From positions 62,001-126,000 of the forward strand of contig NZ_JAJOMB010000011.1 of the NCBI RefSeq assembly GCF_021129305.1: 64,000 nt of DNA, written 5' to 3'. Below are positions 32,445 to 40,450 of this stretch, piece after piece. The stretch's first letter is position 1. Each line of letters begins with the position of its first letter. Below the pieces are notes generated by a model, which was not told the origin of the DNA, searched no databases, and saw nothing but the letters and a program-made list of their open reading frames with translations. This DNA comes from Kineosporia babensis. GTDB taxonomy: Bacteria > Actinomycetota > Actinomycetes > Actinomycetales > Kineosporiaceae. Position numbers and translations under genes: made by a program.

Positions 32445-34030
32445 TGCGGATACACCTTCACCGTGCGCTTGCCCCCGACGTCCCCACCGATCTTCACCTT
32501 GCGCAGTGAGGAGTTGTTGTCGTAGTTCGACTCGGTGAGCCGGTGCTCGGGGTTGGCGATGGTCTGGATGAAGTAGACCCCGCTGGGCACCCGGGTGATG
32601 TTGAACGACTGGCCCGGCAGGTCCTGGCTGTAGGTGTCGCCCCAGCCGGTCTCCAGCACCTCGCGGATGCTGAGCAGGTTCTTGTTGCCCTGCCCGCAGG
32701 CGGTGTACAGGTCGGTCGAGGCCGGGGCCCACTTGGCGCCCGGCACGGTCAGGTCGACCGGGTCGGTGGGAGCCAGGCAGAACGCCTCCTTACCGCTCAC
32801 GATGGTCTTCGTCCGGGTGGAGTCCAGCAGCCGGTACGAGGCGAAGTCCCGGAAGTGCCAGTGGTTGTGGCCCGATCGCGGATCCCATTCCATCTCACCG
32901 GCCGGCGCGTAGCCCACCTGGTTGCCGTCCGCGTCGAAGAAGTACTGGTAGGCGTCCAGCACATCGGCTCCCGGACGCCGGAACCCGTCGACCACCATCG
33001 GCGAAGGACCGGCGTTCCAGACCGTGGCACCGAAGGTGAGGTACGTCTTCTTCGGCCCGTCCTTCTTCCCCCGGACATCGGTGTAGATCTGGTAGGCGGG
33101 CAGCGAGCGCAGGTCGGCCTTGGGCAGGTCGTCCAGGGCCAGTCCGCTGATCGACCTCTGGGCGGTGGGCGGGTTCGGGGCCGGAACGTTCGGCACCCCC
33201 AGCGCCTGCTCACGCGCCGCCTCCAGGGCCGCCCGCTGCGGTGACAACGGCTCCCCGGCGGTGACATCGCCGCCGTGATGGGCGTGCGCGGCAACGCTAC
33301 TGGCATCGACCTTGACGGTCTTCACCTTGACCGTGCTCTGCATGGTGCCCTGCTTGAGGGTGAGCCCGAACGCCTGCCGCCAGGGCTTGGACACGGCCAC
33401 CTTCAGGACGTACGTGCCGTCGGGACCGTCGAACGAGACCGGGCTTTCGTAATCCCCCAGCACCGGCGTGGACCAGCCGCCGGTGACGCCGAAGACCCCG
33501 CCGATCGCGAACGGGTGGGAGCCGCAGCCCAGCGGGTAGGGCGACTGCGCGGGCGCGTCCACCTGCACCCGGGAACGCCCCCAGGAGTTGGGGCAGAAGT
33601 CGAGGGTGCTGGTCTGCACGGTCTTTCCGTCGGCGTTGCTGACCTTCACGTCGAAGAACTTGGTCAGCGTGTTCGGCGTGCCGGTGAGGCCGTCGGGCAG
33701 CCTGGTGGTGACCTGCTGCGCCCCCTCACCCAGGATCAGCGTGGTCCGGACCGGGTCGGCGTACGATTTTCCCTTGCGCGTGCGGATTTCCACGTTCTGA
33801 TCGGCGATCGCGTACTGCCCGAGGCCGTAGAGCCAGACCGGTTCGCCCTTGGCCCGCTGCACGGTGTGGGTGGTGCCCAGAACGGTGAAGCTCAGCGCCG
33901 GGCCGTCGGTGGGCACGATGGCCGAGGCAGCGGGCCAGGCCGAGTTCACGGCGGCGGCGGTGCCGCCGGCCATCAGCACGACCAGGACCGGAGCGATGCG
34001 CAAGGCGGTGCGGCGAAGATTCAGATTCAT
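32426..34030 (-). CDS. Secreted lysyl oxidase family protein
   Basis: A 534-residue secreted protein with signal peptide (MNLNLRRTALRIAPVLVVLMAGGTAAAV). The N-terminal half contains Ig-like strands, with paired Cys in LDFCPNSWG and LGCGSH. The C-terminal half is a lysyl-oxidase domain: WDPRSGHNHWHFRDFASYRLL (copper-binding HxHxH), FCLAPTD, YTACGQGN, W-DTYSQDLPGQ and ESNYDNNSS. The enzyme family oxidises lysine or other amines using copper and a quinone cofactor. The HNHWH cluster is intact. A full paralogue lies at 46701-48344. GGGGG precedes the ATG. Probably extracellular; substrate not known. Confidence 0.88.
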   Translation of the reverse strand: MNLNLRRTALRIAPVLVVLMAGGTAAAVNSAWPAASAIVPTDGPALSFTVLGTTHTVQRAKGEPVWLYGLGQYAIADQNVEIRTRKGKSYADPVRTTLILGEGAQQVTTRLPDGLTGTPNTLTKFFDVKVSNADGKTVQTSTLDFCPNSWGRSRVQVDAPAQSPYPLGCGSHPFAIGGVFGVTGGWSTPVLGDYESPVSFDGPDGTYVLKVAVSKPWRQAFGLTLKQGTMQSTVKVKTVKVDASSVAAHAHHGGDVTAGEPLSPQRAALEAAREQALGVPNVPAPNPPTAQRSISGLALDDLPKADLRSLPAYQIYTDVRGKKDGPKKTYLTFGATVWNAGPSPMVVDGFRRPGADVLDAYQYFFDADGNQVGYAPAGEMEWDPRSGHNHWHFRDFASYRLLDSTRTKTIVSGKEAFCLAPTDPVDLTVPGAKWAPASTDLYTACGQGNKNLLSIREVLETGWGDTYSQDLPGQSFNITRVPSGVYFIQTIANPEHRLTESNYDNNSSLRKVKIGGDVGGKRTVKVYPHQGVKD

Positions 34031-34154
34031 GGTTCCCCCTTTGGGCCGATGCTCCTCCTCACCGCAATTGATGATGGAGAAGTTCGACGACGAGCGCCCT
34101 TAGGGGCCGAAAACCACTACCTAGGAGTAGGTGTGGCGACCCTAGACTGCGCCG

Positions 34155-34712
34155 GTGAGACAATACTCGGCCCTCGCTTCGGAGCGGCTGCTCTTCCCCC
34201 ACACCCGTGAACTGGCGGCCAGCGACGCGTCCGTAGGTAAGGCACTTCTGGCGCGCCCCACCCAACTGCCACCCCCGACGCGTCCCTCATTGACCCTGAC
34301 GCCCATTGCTTCCCCGGATGACTGGCAGCTCTACGAACAACGGCGCATCGAGGTGGAGGACGGATTCGGTGTACCCCCGCAGCAGGCCCGCGCCATGGTG
34401 GCTGCTCTACGGGAACGCACCGCGGTTCTGGAGCTGAGCATGTTCTTCGGGCGTACAACTAAGGACGATGTGGTTGCCGCGATCGGCTACTTCGGCCGGG
34501 GTAGGTGGGTGCGTTTACAGGAGGTGGACGTGTTTCCGGCCTGGCGCGGACGGGGGTACGGCGACGGGCTGCTGTCGGCCACCCTGCAACACCTGACCGA
34601 CACTACGGACGCCGAAGTGGTGATTCTGGGCGCCGACGAGGACGACTGGCCGCTGGAGTGGTACCGGCGACGGGGCTTCGCCGACGTCGCCCGGGTGGCT
34701 CTGACCCGCTGA
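34155..34712 (+). CDS. GNAT family N-acetyltransferase
   Basis: A 185-residue protein. The GNAT core appears as VVAAIGYFGRG, WVRLQEVDVFPAWRGRGYGDGLL (acetyl-CoA-binding RGRGYG motif), a strand VVILGADEDD, and WYRRRGFADV. The 60-residue N-terminal part is longer than the minimal fold. Substrate unknown. The GTG start at 34155 lies 6 nt after TAGACT (34143-34148) with no Shine-Dalgarno, so it is probably leaderless. It is divergent from the lysyl-oxidase-like gene. Confidence 0.8.
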   Translation: MRQYSALASERLLFPHTRELAASDASVGKALLARPTQLPPPTRPSLTLTPIASPDDWQLYEQRRIEVEDGFGVPPQQARAMVAALRERTAVLELSMFFGRTTKDDVVAAIGYFGRGRWVRLQEVDVFPAWRGRGYGDGLLSATLQHLTDTTDAEVVILGADEDDWPLEWYRRRGFADVARVALTR

Positions 34713-34715
34713 CCG

Positions 34716-34769
34716 GTCCGGTCCGATCTCAGTCCGAAGCAGTCCGATCCGGTCCAGTTGGGTCCGGGC
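34716..34769 (+). repeat. Phased GTCC(G) repeats upstream of a leaderless gene
   Basis: GTCC recurs starting at 34716, 34721, 34732, 34742, 34752 and 34762, the last five with 10-11 bp spacing. They lie 66-112 bp before the ATG at 34828, placing half-sites on one face of the helix. Confidence 0.45.
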
Positions 34770-34827
34770 AGAAATCGTTCCGCAGTTTGTGACTGGCCCG
34801 ATACCTTCGTCCCACATAATGTCCGCC

Positions 34828-35274
34828 ATGCCTGAGTCGCCTCAGCCCGCGGAATCCGACCTGCACAGCCTGGTGCAGCGGATGGAACAGCTGCGCAAGG
34901 ACTTCCACCAGCAGCTGGTCGAACCGCGCCAGTACTGGCAGTTGCACTACGGCCCGGTCCGGATCCGGCGCCGCCTGTCCTCCCGCACGGTCACCTCCAC
35001 GTTCTTGTCGTTCTGGCTGCTCACACTGGCCGCGGGACTGGCGGCGATCTTCTTCGACAGCACCCAGGAACTGGGCATCGCCCTGGTGGTGGCCGCGGTG
35101 TTCACCGCCGGCTCGTTCCTGATCCAGCTGTGGACCGCGCAGATCGAGGTCGAGCACTCGCTCTACAGTCAGCTCTCGGACGCCCGTCAGCGCGAGATGC
35201 TGGAGACGTACGCCAAGGAGATGAACGCGATCGCGGCCCGGATCGCCGCGCTCGACCCTCAGTACGAGTTGTGA
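34828..35274 (+). CDS. Membrane protein of unknown function with coiled-coil ends
   Basis: A 148-residue protein. Its N-terminus is amphipathic (DLHSLVQRMEQLRKDFHQQL). Two hydrophobic segments follow (FLSFWLLTLAAGLAAIFF and LGIALVVAAVFTAGSFLIQLW), and the C-terminal helix contains heptad-like residues (YSQLSDARQREMLETYAKEMNAIAARIAAL). No domain recognised. CATAAT lies 7 nt before ATG 34828, so this ATG is preferred over the one at 34819. It overlaps the convergent lytic transglycosylase gene by 16 bp. Upstream are phased GTCC repeats. A role in membrane organisation is conceivable but unsupported. Confidence 0.6.
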   Translation: MPESPQPAESDLHSLVQRMEQLRKDFHQQLVEPRQYWQLHYGPVRIRRRLSSRTVTSTFLSFWLLTLAAGLAAIFFDSTQELGIALVVAAVFTAGSFLIQLWTAQIEVEHSLYSQLSDARQREMLETYAKEMNAIAARIAALDPQYEL

Positions 35275-36350
35275 GCCTGACTGAAACTCCAGGCCCCGCA
35301 GGGGCTGCCGTAACGGTCGGCGATGTAGTCCAGACCCCAGCGGATCTGCGTGACCGGGTTGGTCTGCCAGTCCGCGCCGGCGCTGGCCATCTTGCTACCG
35401 GGGTAGGACTGCGGGATGCCGTAAGCGCCGGAGGAGGGGTTGGTGGCCTTGTAGTTCCACTGGCTCTCCTTGGTCCACAGCGAGTCCAGGCAGGAGAACT
35501 CGGAGGACGACCAACCCCGGTCGGCCAGCATCACCTTTGCTGCTGAGCGGGGGTCGCGCTGGGCGTTGCGCAGCGCGTTCTCGCGGGCCTTCTTCTCCGC
35601 CTCGATCCGGTCGGCGGCGGCCTTGGCCTGGGTGTACTGGGCCATTGCGGCGTCGGCCTTGGCGGGGGTGGCCTTCTTGACCGCCGCGTTGCGCTCGGCT
35701 GCCTCCTGAGCTGCGATCGCGGCGGCCTCGATCTCGGCCTGCGCCTGAGCCTCGGCCTCTTCCCGCTCGGCCTTCTGCTCGGGGGTCTCTTCCTCGGTGA
35801 GGACGAACGCTGCCGAGGCGGAGCCGTCGCCGAAGAGCGGAAGTGCGTGACTGGCAAGGTAAGACGCGCCAATTCCCTGCGCCCCCACCACCAGCGCCAT
35901 CACCGCCAGCCGGGCCGCTCCGGTCACCCCTTTGCCCAGCAAAGGACGCGGGGCGGGCACTGCGATCGGCACCATCGGCGCTGATCGGGCGGGGTTGCGG
36001 AACGGGTCGGCGGAGACCCGGTGCGGAACCGGAAGGTCGATGCCCGCGGGGCGCCGGGGGTCGGTCTGCGGGGTTGGCAGAGCGGCTGGGGTAGGCGCGA
36101 CGGCGACGCCTTGGTGGGGCTGGAATGAGGGACGACGGTGAGACTCGGCGCTGCGGGTGGCCGTTGCCGGGCTGGGGGGACGCTGTGACCGGGACGGGGC
36201 GCCGGACGGACGGCTGTCGGCGGGGCGGCTGGCGTTGCGTCGCGCTTCGGCTCTACGCAGCTCGGACCGCTTGGGGTAGCTGCGATTCCCGCCGGCTGGG
36301 GTAATCGGGTCGGCGCCGGTGCTGCGTTCTACTCCGGCCACTGTCGTCAC
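35259..36350 (-). CDS. Lytic transglycosylase-like cell-wall protein
   Basis: A 363-residue protein. The first 150 residues are low-complexity and charged (Arg/Pro/Ala), with a hydrophobic segment (AARLAVMALVVGAQGIGASYLASHAL) around residue 170. A long Ala/Glu/Lys-rich coiled coil follows at about 200-290. The last 80 residues form the actinobacterial transglycosylase-like (SLT) domain: W-SSSEFSCLDSLWTKESQWNY (catalytic Glu in TKES), NPSSGAYGIPQS, and GLDYIADRYGSPCGAWSF. It would cleave peptidoglycan. GTG 36350 is a working start; the exact start is uncertain because no Shine-Dalgarno is seen. A structured region lies just upstream. Confidence 0.8.
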   Translation of the reverse strand: MTTVAGVERSTGADPITPAGGNRSYPKRSELRRAEARRNASRPADSRPSGAPSRSQRPPSPATATRSAESHRRPSFQPHQGVAVAPTPAALPTPQTDPRRPAGIDLPVPHRVSADPFRNPARSAPMVPIAVPAPRPLLGKGVTGAARLAVMALVVGAQGIGASYLASHALPLFGDGSASAAFVLTEEETPEQKAEREEAEAQAQAEIEAAAIAAQEAAERNAAVKKATPAKADAAMAQYTQAKAAADRIEAEKKARENALRNAQRDPRSAAKVMLADRGWSSSEFSCLDSLWTKESQWNYKATNPSSGAYGIPQSYPGSKMASAGADWQTNPVTQIRWGLDYIADRYGSPCGAWSFSQAHNSY

Positions 36351-36403
36351 GGTGACAAAAGTGGCCCGTGCGAAAGCTGAGCACAAGTACTTAGAGCAAC
36401 ATT

Positions 36404-36471
36404 TCTGGACGGCCCGGGGGCTCGCCCTCCTCGCTCCCCCGGGCCTGGCGGCCCTGTCGTCCAGAGACGAC
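36404..36471 (-). promoter_or_regulatory. Structured upstream region with mutually exclusive stems
   Basis: GGCCCGGGGG (36411-36420) pairs with CCCCCGGGCC (36436-36445). Outside it TCTGGACG (36404-36411) can pair with CGTCCAGA (36458-36465). The latter segment can instead form a local hairpin GTCGTC/GACGAC (36456-36471). In the minus-strand RNA these are alternative folds. It lies 54-121 nt before the transglycosylase start. No known riboswitch class could be matched by eye. Confidence 0.45.
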
Positions 36472-36679
36472 GTGGCCGTTGCCGACAGCCAAGAACACTG
36501 AACCACCCTCGGCCAGTTATCGGTAACACAGCGACGCATTCCGGCTACCGCGGGCGTGTATCGGCGAGTACGGATCTCATCGGCCGTTCCTGCTGCTGAA
36601 CGGCCGAGAAGCAGTAACTTGGGTGTAGGTCCGGCAGCGGGGCCTGCGCACCTCGCTTCAGCTACGGGGAGAGCGGTCG

Positions 36680-37669
36680 TTGCGTGCTGCCCAAGACGAG
36701 CCGGTCCGGCTGGCTGCCTTCGAGTCCCATCATCCCGACGAAGCCTCGGTCCTGGCCACCCGGATAGTCGGTGCCACCTCGTTCTCGATCGCCGACGACG
36801 CCTCGGGCTTCTACTACCGGCTGGCGACCGCCGCGACCAAGGGCCTGCGCTCGGGCATCGCGCACAACGGTTCAGCCACCCGGGTGGTGAGCGATCCGCG
36901 GCTGCGCTTCACCGCGGTCCTCTCGGTCACCGGCTCGGTCACCGTGGCAGACGCCGGGCGTACCCGGCCGGGTGCGGTCCTGCCGCCGGGCGGTGTGTGG
37001 CGGCTGGACGAGGAGGCACCCTCGGACCTCACCTACTCGGCGAAATCCATCACCGGGGCGCTGAGCCTGGAGATGAGCGACATCGCCGCGGTGGCGGCCG
37101 AAAGCCTGCACAAGGAAGCAGTCACCGTCCACTTCCTCGACTCCGAGCCGCTGGACGAGATCAGCGCCCGCTACTGGGCCGACCTGATGCGGCTGACGCA
37201 CCGCCAGGCCACCGCCCCGGTATCGGTGCTGAACCGTCCGCTGATCCGCGCGCAGATGACACGGACCCTGGCCACTGCGGCCCTGCTGGTCTTCCCCAAC
37301 ACGACGATGACGCTGGACTACCTGCCCGGCCCGGGGCAGGTCGGGCAGGTCACGCTGCGCCGGGCGGTGAACTACCTGCATGCCCACGCCGCGCAGCCGA
37401 TCACCGTCACCGACATCGCCTCGGCCGCGGGGATCGGGGTCCGGGCCCTGCAGAAGGCGTTTCACCAGCACTACGGCTGCAGCCCGATGGCCTATCTGCG
37501 GCAGGTGCGGCTGGAGGGAGCCCATCGCGACCTGCAGGCGGCCGACCCGACCAACGGGGACCAGGTGGCGCTGATCGCGATCCGCTGGGGCTTCGGCCAC
37601 GCCGGCCGCTTCGGCGCCGCCTACCGCGAGCGCTACGGCGTCCTGCCCTCGGCCACCCTGCGCTCCTGA
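36680..37669 (+). CDS. AraC family transcriptional regulator
   Basis: A 329-residue regulator. The first 220 residues resemble an AraC-type ligand-binding domain (TSFSIADDASGFYYRLATAA, LRFTAVLSVTGSVTVADAG, WRLDEEAPSDLTYSAKS). The C-terminal 100 residues have the two HTH motifs: LRRAVNYLHAHAAQPITVTDIASAAGIGVRALQKAFHQHYG, then SPMAYLRQVRLEGAHRDLQAAD, IAIRWGFGHAGRFGAAYRERYG. TTG 36680 follows GGGGAGAG by 6 nt, a clear choice. The N-terminus resembles the AraC-binding-like (OxyR-unrelated) domain of actinobacterial oxygenase regulators. Target unknown. Confidence 0.9.
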   Translation: MRAAQDEPVRLAAFESHHPDEASVLATRIVGATSFSIADDASGFYYRLATAATKGLRSGIAHNGSATRVVSDPRLRFTAVLSVTGSVTVADAGRTRPGAVLPPGGVWRLDEEAPSDLTYSAKSITGALSLEMSDIAAVAAESLHKEAVTVHFLDSEPLDEISARYWADLMRLTHRQATAPVSVLNRPLIRAQMTRTLATAALLVFPNTTMTLDYLPGPGQVGQVTLRRAVNYLHAHAAQPITVTDIASAAGIGVRALQKAFHQHYGCSPMAYLRQVRLEGAHRDLQAADPTNGDQVALIAIRWGFGHAGRFGAAYRERYGVLPSATLRS

Positions 37670-37678
37670 CCGCTGCCT

Positions 37679-38278
37679 TCAGGTGCCGGCGGCCGCTGCG
37701 GCCCGGCGGTCGCGCCGGGCCGCCCACTTCCGCCAGATCACGAACATTCCCCAGGCCAGCAGCACCAGGGCGATCACGATCAGCACCGGCGCGAAAATGG
37801 CCAGGATCGCCAGCAGCACCGACAGCACGTCCTCGACGGTGGAGACCACCGGTGCCCCGACCCCGGCCGTGCTCAGGTTCACCACCGGCCGGGCCGCGGA
37901 CTTGGTGGCGTGGGTCAGCCCGGCCACCACCACGCCGATCAGTGCTCCGGCCCAGGGGTTGTCGCGCATCCACTGGCTGTTGTCCAGGTTCTGCGCGCTG
38001 AAGGTGGCGCTGGAGATCAGCCCACCCACGGTCGGGCGCACCGCGGTCTGCACCAGATCGTTGAAGTGGTCCACCACCGGCACCTTGTCCAGCACCAGCT
38101 CGGCCAGCAGCAGCACCGCCCCGGCGGCGATCGCCCAGTCGCTGATCACCCAGGAGTACTCCCCGGGCAGCTCGATCACATCGCTCATCCGCGCGGTCAG
38201 GGCCACCAGCACGAACGGGATCCAGGCGTTCAGGCCGGCCGCGGCGGCCAGCCCCGAACCGGTCAGCGCCGCGAACAC
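37679..38278 (-). CDS. DUF4126 membrane protein
   Basis: A 199-residue protein with four to five hydrophobic segments (TGSGLAAAAGLNAWIPFVLVAL, WAIAAGAVLLLAELVLDKVP, AGALIGVVVAGLTHATKSAARP, SVLLAILAIFAPVLIVIALVLLAW). The pattern AGLNAWIPFVLVALTAR and DWAIAAGAVLLLAELVLDKVPVVDHFND is diagnostic of DUF4126. GTG 38278 is chosen because GGAGG lies 7 nt upstream; the longer frame begins in a region shared with the leader ORF. A 13-codon leaderless ORF overlaps its start. Function unknown. Confidence 0.85.
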   Translation of the reverse strand: MFAALTGSGLAAAAGLNAWIPFVLVALTARMSDVIELPGEYSWVISDWAIAAGAVLLLAELVLDKVPVVDHFNDLVQTAVRPTVGGLISSATFSAQNLDNSQWMRDNPWAGALIGVVVAGLTHATKSAARPVVNLSTAGVGAPVVSTVEDVLSVLLAILAIFAPVLIVIALVLLAWGMFVIWRKWAARRDRRAAAAAGT

Positions 38279-38304
38279 GCAGAAACCTCCAGCACAGCTG
38301 TCAT
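38263..38304 (-). CDS. Putative 13-residue leader peptide overlapping DUF4126
   Basis: MTAVLEVSACSRR. The ATG is 7 nt after AAGAAT (minus strand, 38312-38317), the spacing seen in the leaderless genes here. Its stop lies inside the DUF4126 gene, 13-15 bp past that gene's first base, and its frame covers the DUF4126 Shine-Dalgarno. Translating it would load ribosomes over the downstream start. Existence as a product is inferred only from these positions. Confidence 0.3.
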   Translation of the reverse strand: MTAVLEVSACSRR

Positions 38305-38360
38305 GCCGGTGATTCTTCCCGATCCGGCCGCAATCCACAGCCGGGCCGGTCCACCTCCGA

Positions 38361-38393
38361 GCCGGTCCGCAGCCGGTCCGCAGCCGGTCCACC
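38361..38393. repeat. 11-bp tandem repeats with GGTCC core
   Basis: GCCGGTCCGCA at 38361-38371 and 38372-38382, then GCCGGTCCACC at 38383-38393. A further GGTCC is at 38348-38352. They lie 44-89 bp upstream of the putative TSS at 38304 on the minus strand, with one-helical-turn spacing. Confidence 0.5.
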
Positions 38394-38529
38394 GCCGTCG
38401 GCGGGCCGAACCACGCACGGTCCCGGCCGCCTCGCGACCCGCCCTAAACACCCGTCCCCCATTCGCCGGATTACCCCGGGTTCCCGCGAAAGCCTGCCGA
38501 CCCCGTCCTACGTTTCTTGACGAAGTTTC

Positions 38530-38559
38530 ACGGGGAGAACTGGGTTCGACGGGGAGAAC
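38530..38559 (+). promoter_or_regulatory. Duplicated Shine-Dalgarno-like sequence
   Basis: ACGGGGAGAAC occurs at 38530-38540 and 38549-38559. The second copy gives 5-nt spacing to GTG 38562; the first is not followed by a sensible start. TACGTT (38509-38514) is a possible -10. Confidence 0.5.
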
Positions 38560-38561
38560 GG

Positions 38562-39731
38562 GTGAGGACCATGAAGCTCGGCAGATCCGGCCGGTGGTGC
38601 TCGGCGGTGACCGCGGCGGTGGCCACGATGACGGTGGTGACCTCTGTGGCCTGGGTCACCCAGACCGCGTCGGCGGTGCAGGCCGGCGAAGAGCTGCAGT
38701 GGGCCCAGCGGCCGCCCGAGAAGGTGCTGCGCCCGGCGCTCGGCGACACCACGTTCACCGTCGACGCCGGGGCGGGCAATGCGCTGTCCTGGTCCGGCCG
38801 GGCCGCCAGCTGCCTGAAGACCAGCAGCTCGGCCGCCGAATGCCGGGTGCGGGACCGCTCGCGCGGCGGCTCGATGTCGTTCACCGCCACCACCCCCGCC
38901 GGGCTGAGCAGCACCGCCGGCACCCAGGTGGTCTCCGACGTCACGATCGTCTCGCTGGGTGAGTCGTACGCCTCCGGGGAGGCCAACCCGCCGTTCGTCA
39001 CCGACGACTACGACACCGCGGCCAACGGCTGCCACCGCTCCGGCACCGCCGGAGTCCGGCAGATGGCCCAGCGGGTGCGGGTGCCCGACGAGGGCAGCAC
39101 CGGGTTCAAGCACCTGGCCTGCAGCGGGGCGACCATCCCGCAGCTGACCACCGGGACCAAGGGTGAACCCGGGCAGCTGGCCCGGCTGGCCGCGACCCCG
39201 AACGTCAGCCTGGTCACGCTCTCGGTGGGCGGCAACGACATCGGGATGAGCTCGATCGTCTCCAAGTGCCTGCCCGCCCAGGGCTGCCAGGAGGCGCTGG
39301 CCCAGGCCGTGACCGCGCTCGACGCGATCAGCACGCCCTCGCCCGCCTACGGCGGGATCTCGTTGCTGGAGCGCACTTACCGGGATGTCCGCAAGGCCGC
39401 CCCGCACGCCCGGCTGGCGATCACCGGCTACCCGCTGCTGTTCCCGGTGAACGACACCAGTGCCTGCACGCCGCTCGGCAAGCCGGTCTCCGACCTGGTC
39501 AACGCGGTCACCCTGGAGCTGAACCGGCGGATCGAGCTGATCGCCCAGAAGGTGCCCGACACCACGTTCGTCGACCTGGTCGAGCCGTTCGCCGGGCACG
39601 CCTCCTGCGAGCGGGTGCCGGCCAAGCGCTGGCTCACCTTCGTCGACCCGGTCAACCCGGTGTACAGCCTGCACCCGAACACCCGTGGGCAGGTCGAGAT
39701 CCGGGATGCGCTGGAAGACGCCCTCTCGTAA
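38562..39731 (+). CDS. Secreted SGNH/GDSL hydrolase
   Basis: A 389-residue secreted protein (GTG start; ATG 38571 is an alternative three codons later). A signal peptide (MKLGRSGRW up to TQTASAVQ) leads to an N-terminal domain of about 100 residues. The SGNH motifs follow: VSLGESYASGE (block I, catalytic Ser), HLACSGATIPQ (Gly block), LVTLSVGGNDIGM (block III, Asn) and VYSLHPNTRG (block V, His). Likely an extracellular esterase or lipase with substrate unknown. Two copies of ACGGGGAGAAC lie upstream and the second gives 5-nt spacing to GTG 38562. A strong terminator follows the gene. Confidence 0.88.
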   Translation: MRTMKLGRSGRWCSAVTAAVATMTVVTSVAWVTQTASAVQAGEELQWAQRPPEKVLRPALGDTTFTVDAGAGNALSWSGRAASCLKTSSSAAECRVRDRSRGGSMSFTATTPAGLSSTAGTQVVSDVTIVSLGESYASGEANPPFVTDDYDTAANGCHRSGTAGVRQMAQRVRVPDEGSTGFKHLACSGATIPQLTTGTKGEPGQLARLAATPNVSLVTLSVGGNDIGMSSIVSKCLPAQGCQEALAQAVTALDAISTPSPAYGGISLLERTYRDVRKAAPHARLAITGYPLLFPVNDTSACTPLGKPVSDLVNAVTLELNRRIELIAQKVPDTTFVDLVEPFAGHASCERVPAKRWLTFVDPVNPVYSLHPNTRGQVEIRDALEDALS

Positions 39732-39742
39732 AACTGCTTTCG

Positions 39743-39788
39743 AACCAAGGACGGGGTGCTCACCTTGGTGAGCACCCCGTCCTTGGTT
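39743..39788. terminator. Bidirectional hairpin terminator
   Basis: A 22-bp perfect stem with arms AACCAAGGACGG... / ...CCGTCCTTGGTT and only two unpaired central bases, followed by TTTCGG. It lies between the SGNH hydrolase stop and the convergent response regulator stop. Confidence 0.9.
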
Positions 39789-39802
39789 TTCGGCAAGGCT
39801 TT

Positions 39803-40450
39803 TCAGAGGTCGTCGAGCGAGACCAGGCCGTCCTGAATCGCTCTGGCCACCAGCGTGGCCTTGGTGGAGGCCGGCCGGCCGGTGTTGGCGTACTTGATCC
39901 GTACCCGGTCGATGTAGGTGGACACCGTGCGGGCCGAGATCCCGAGCTTCTGCGCCACCAGGTCTTTCGACTCGCAGCGGAACCACTCCAGGAGCACGTC
40001 GATCTCCCGCGGGGCCAGGTCCGGACGGATGCGCCGGCTGTCCACCCCCATCGCCCCGGCCAGCGAGGGCGAGACGTAGGGCCGGGACTCGGCCGCCGCG
40101 CGCACCGCGTCGACCAGGTGGGCCTGCCCCTCGGCCTTGGTCAGATAGGTGAAGGCGCCGATCTCCAGGCAGGTCAGCGCGGTGTCGCTGTCCTCGCGCA
40201 TCGAGTAGACCACCACCTGCCGGCCGTGCTCGACCAGCCGCGAGAGGTCCGCGTAGGCGGGCGCCCCACCGAGCTGCAGGTCCATCACCACGACCGGGAC
40301 CGAGCGGCCCGGTTCCAGCCAGGCCACCGACAGGTCCGAGCCGGCCGCCACCACCTCCACCGGCGGGCTGGCCAGGGCCATCCACGCCTGCACCCCGGCC
40401 AGGATCGCCGGATGATCGTCCACCAGCACCACATTCACGCCGGTACTCAC
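39803..40450 (-). CDS. Response regulator, LuxR type
   Basis: A 215-residue response regulator of the NarL type. The receiver has NVVLVDDHPA, the phosphorylation Asp57 in VVVMDLQLGG and Lys in YLTKAEG. The HTH reads LAPREIDVLLEWFRCESKDLVAQKLGISARTVSTYIDRVRIKYAN. GTG 40450 overlaps the kinase-like gene stop by 4 bp; the longer frame (start 40531) would overlap it by 85 bp and is rejected. It is the third gene of an operon with two kinase-type proteins. Its targets are unknown, but the inverted repeats at 42918-42972 are candidates (inference). Confidence 0.9.
   Translation of the reverse strand: MSTGVNVVLVDDHPAILAGVQAWMALASPPVEVVAAGSDLSVAWLEPGRSVPVVVMDLQLGGAPAYADLSRLVEHGRQVVVYSMREDSDTALTCLEIGAFTYLTKAEGQAHLVDAVRAAAESRPYVSPSLAGAMGVDSRRIRPDLAPREIDVLLEWFRCESKDLVAQKLGISARTVSTYIDRVRIKYANTGRPASTKATLVARAIQDGLVSLDDL

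Noticed and set aside
36350-36560. Possible c-di-AMP (ydaO-type) riboswitch before the transglycosylase
   Set aside because: The stems are present but I could not match the conserved core of that class, so only a structured element is reported.
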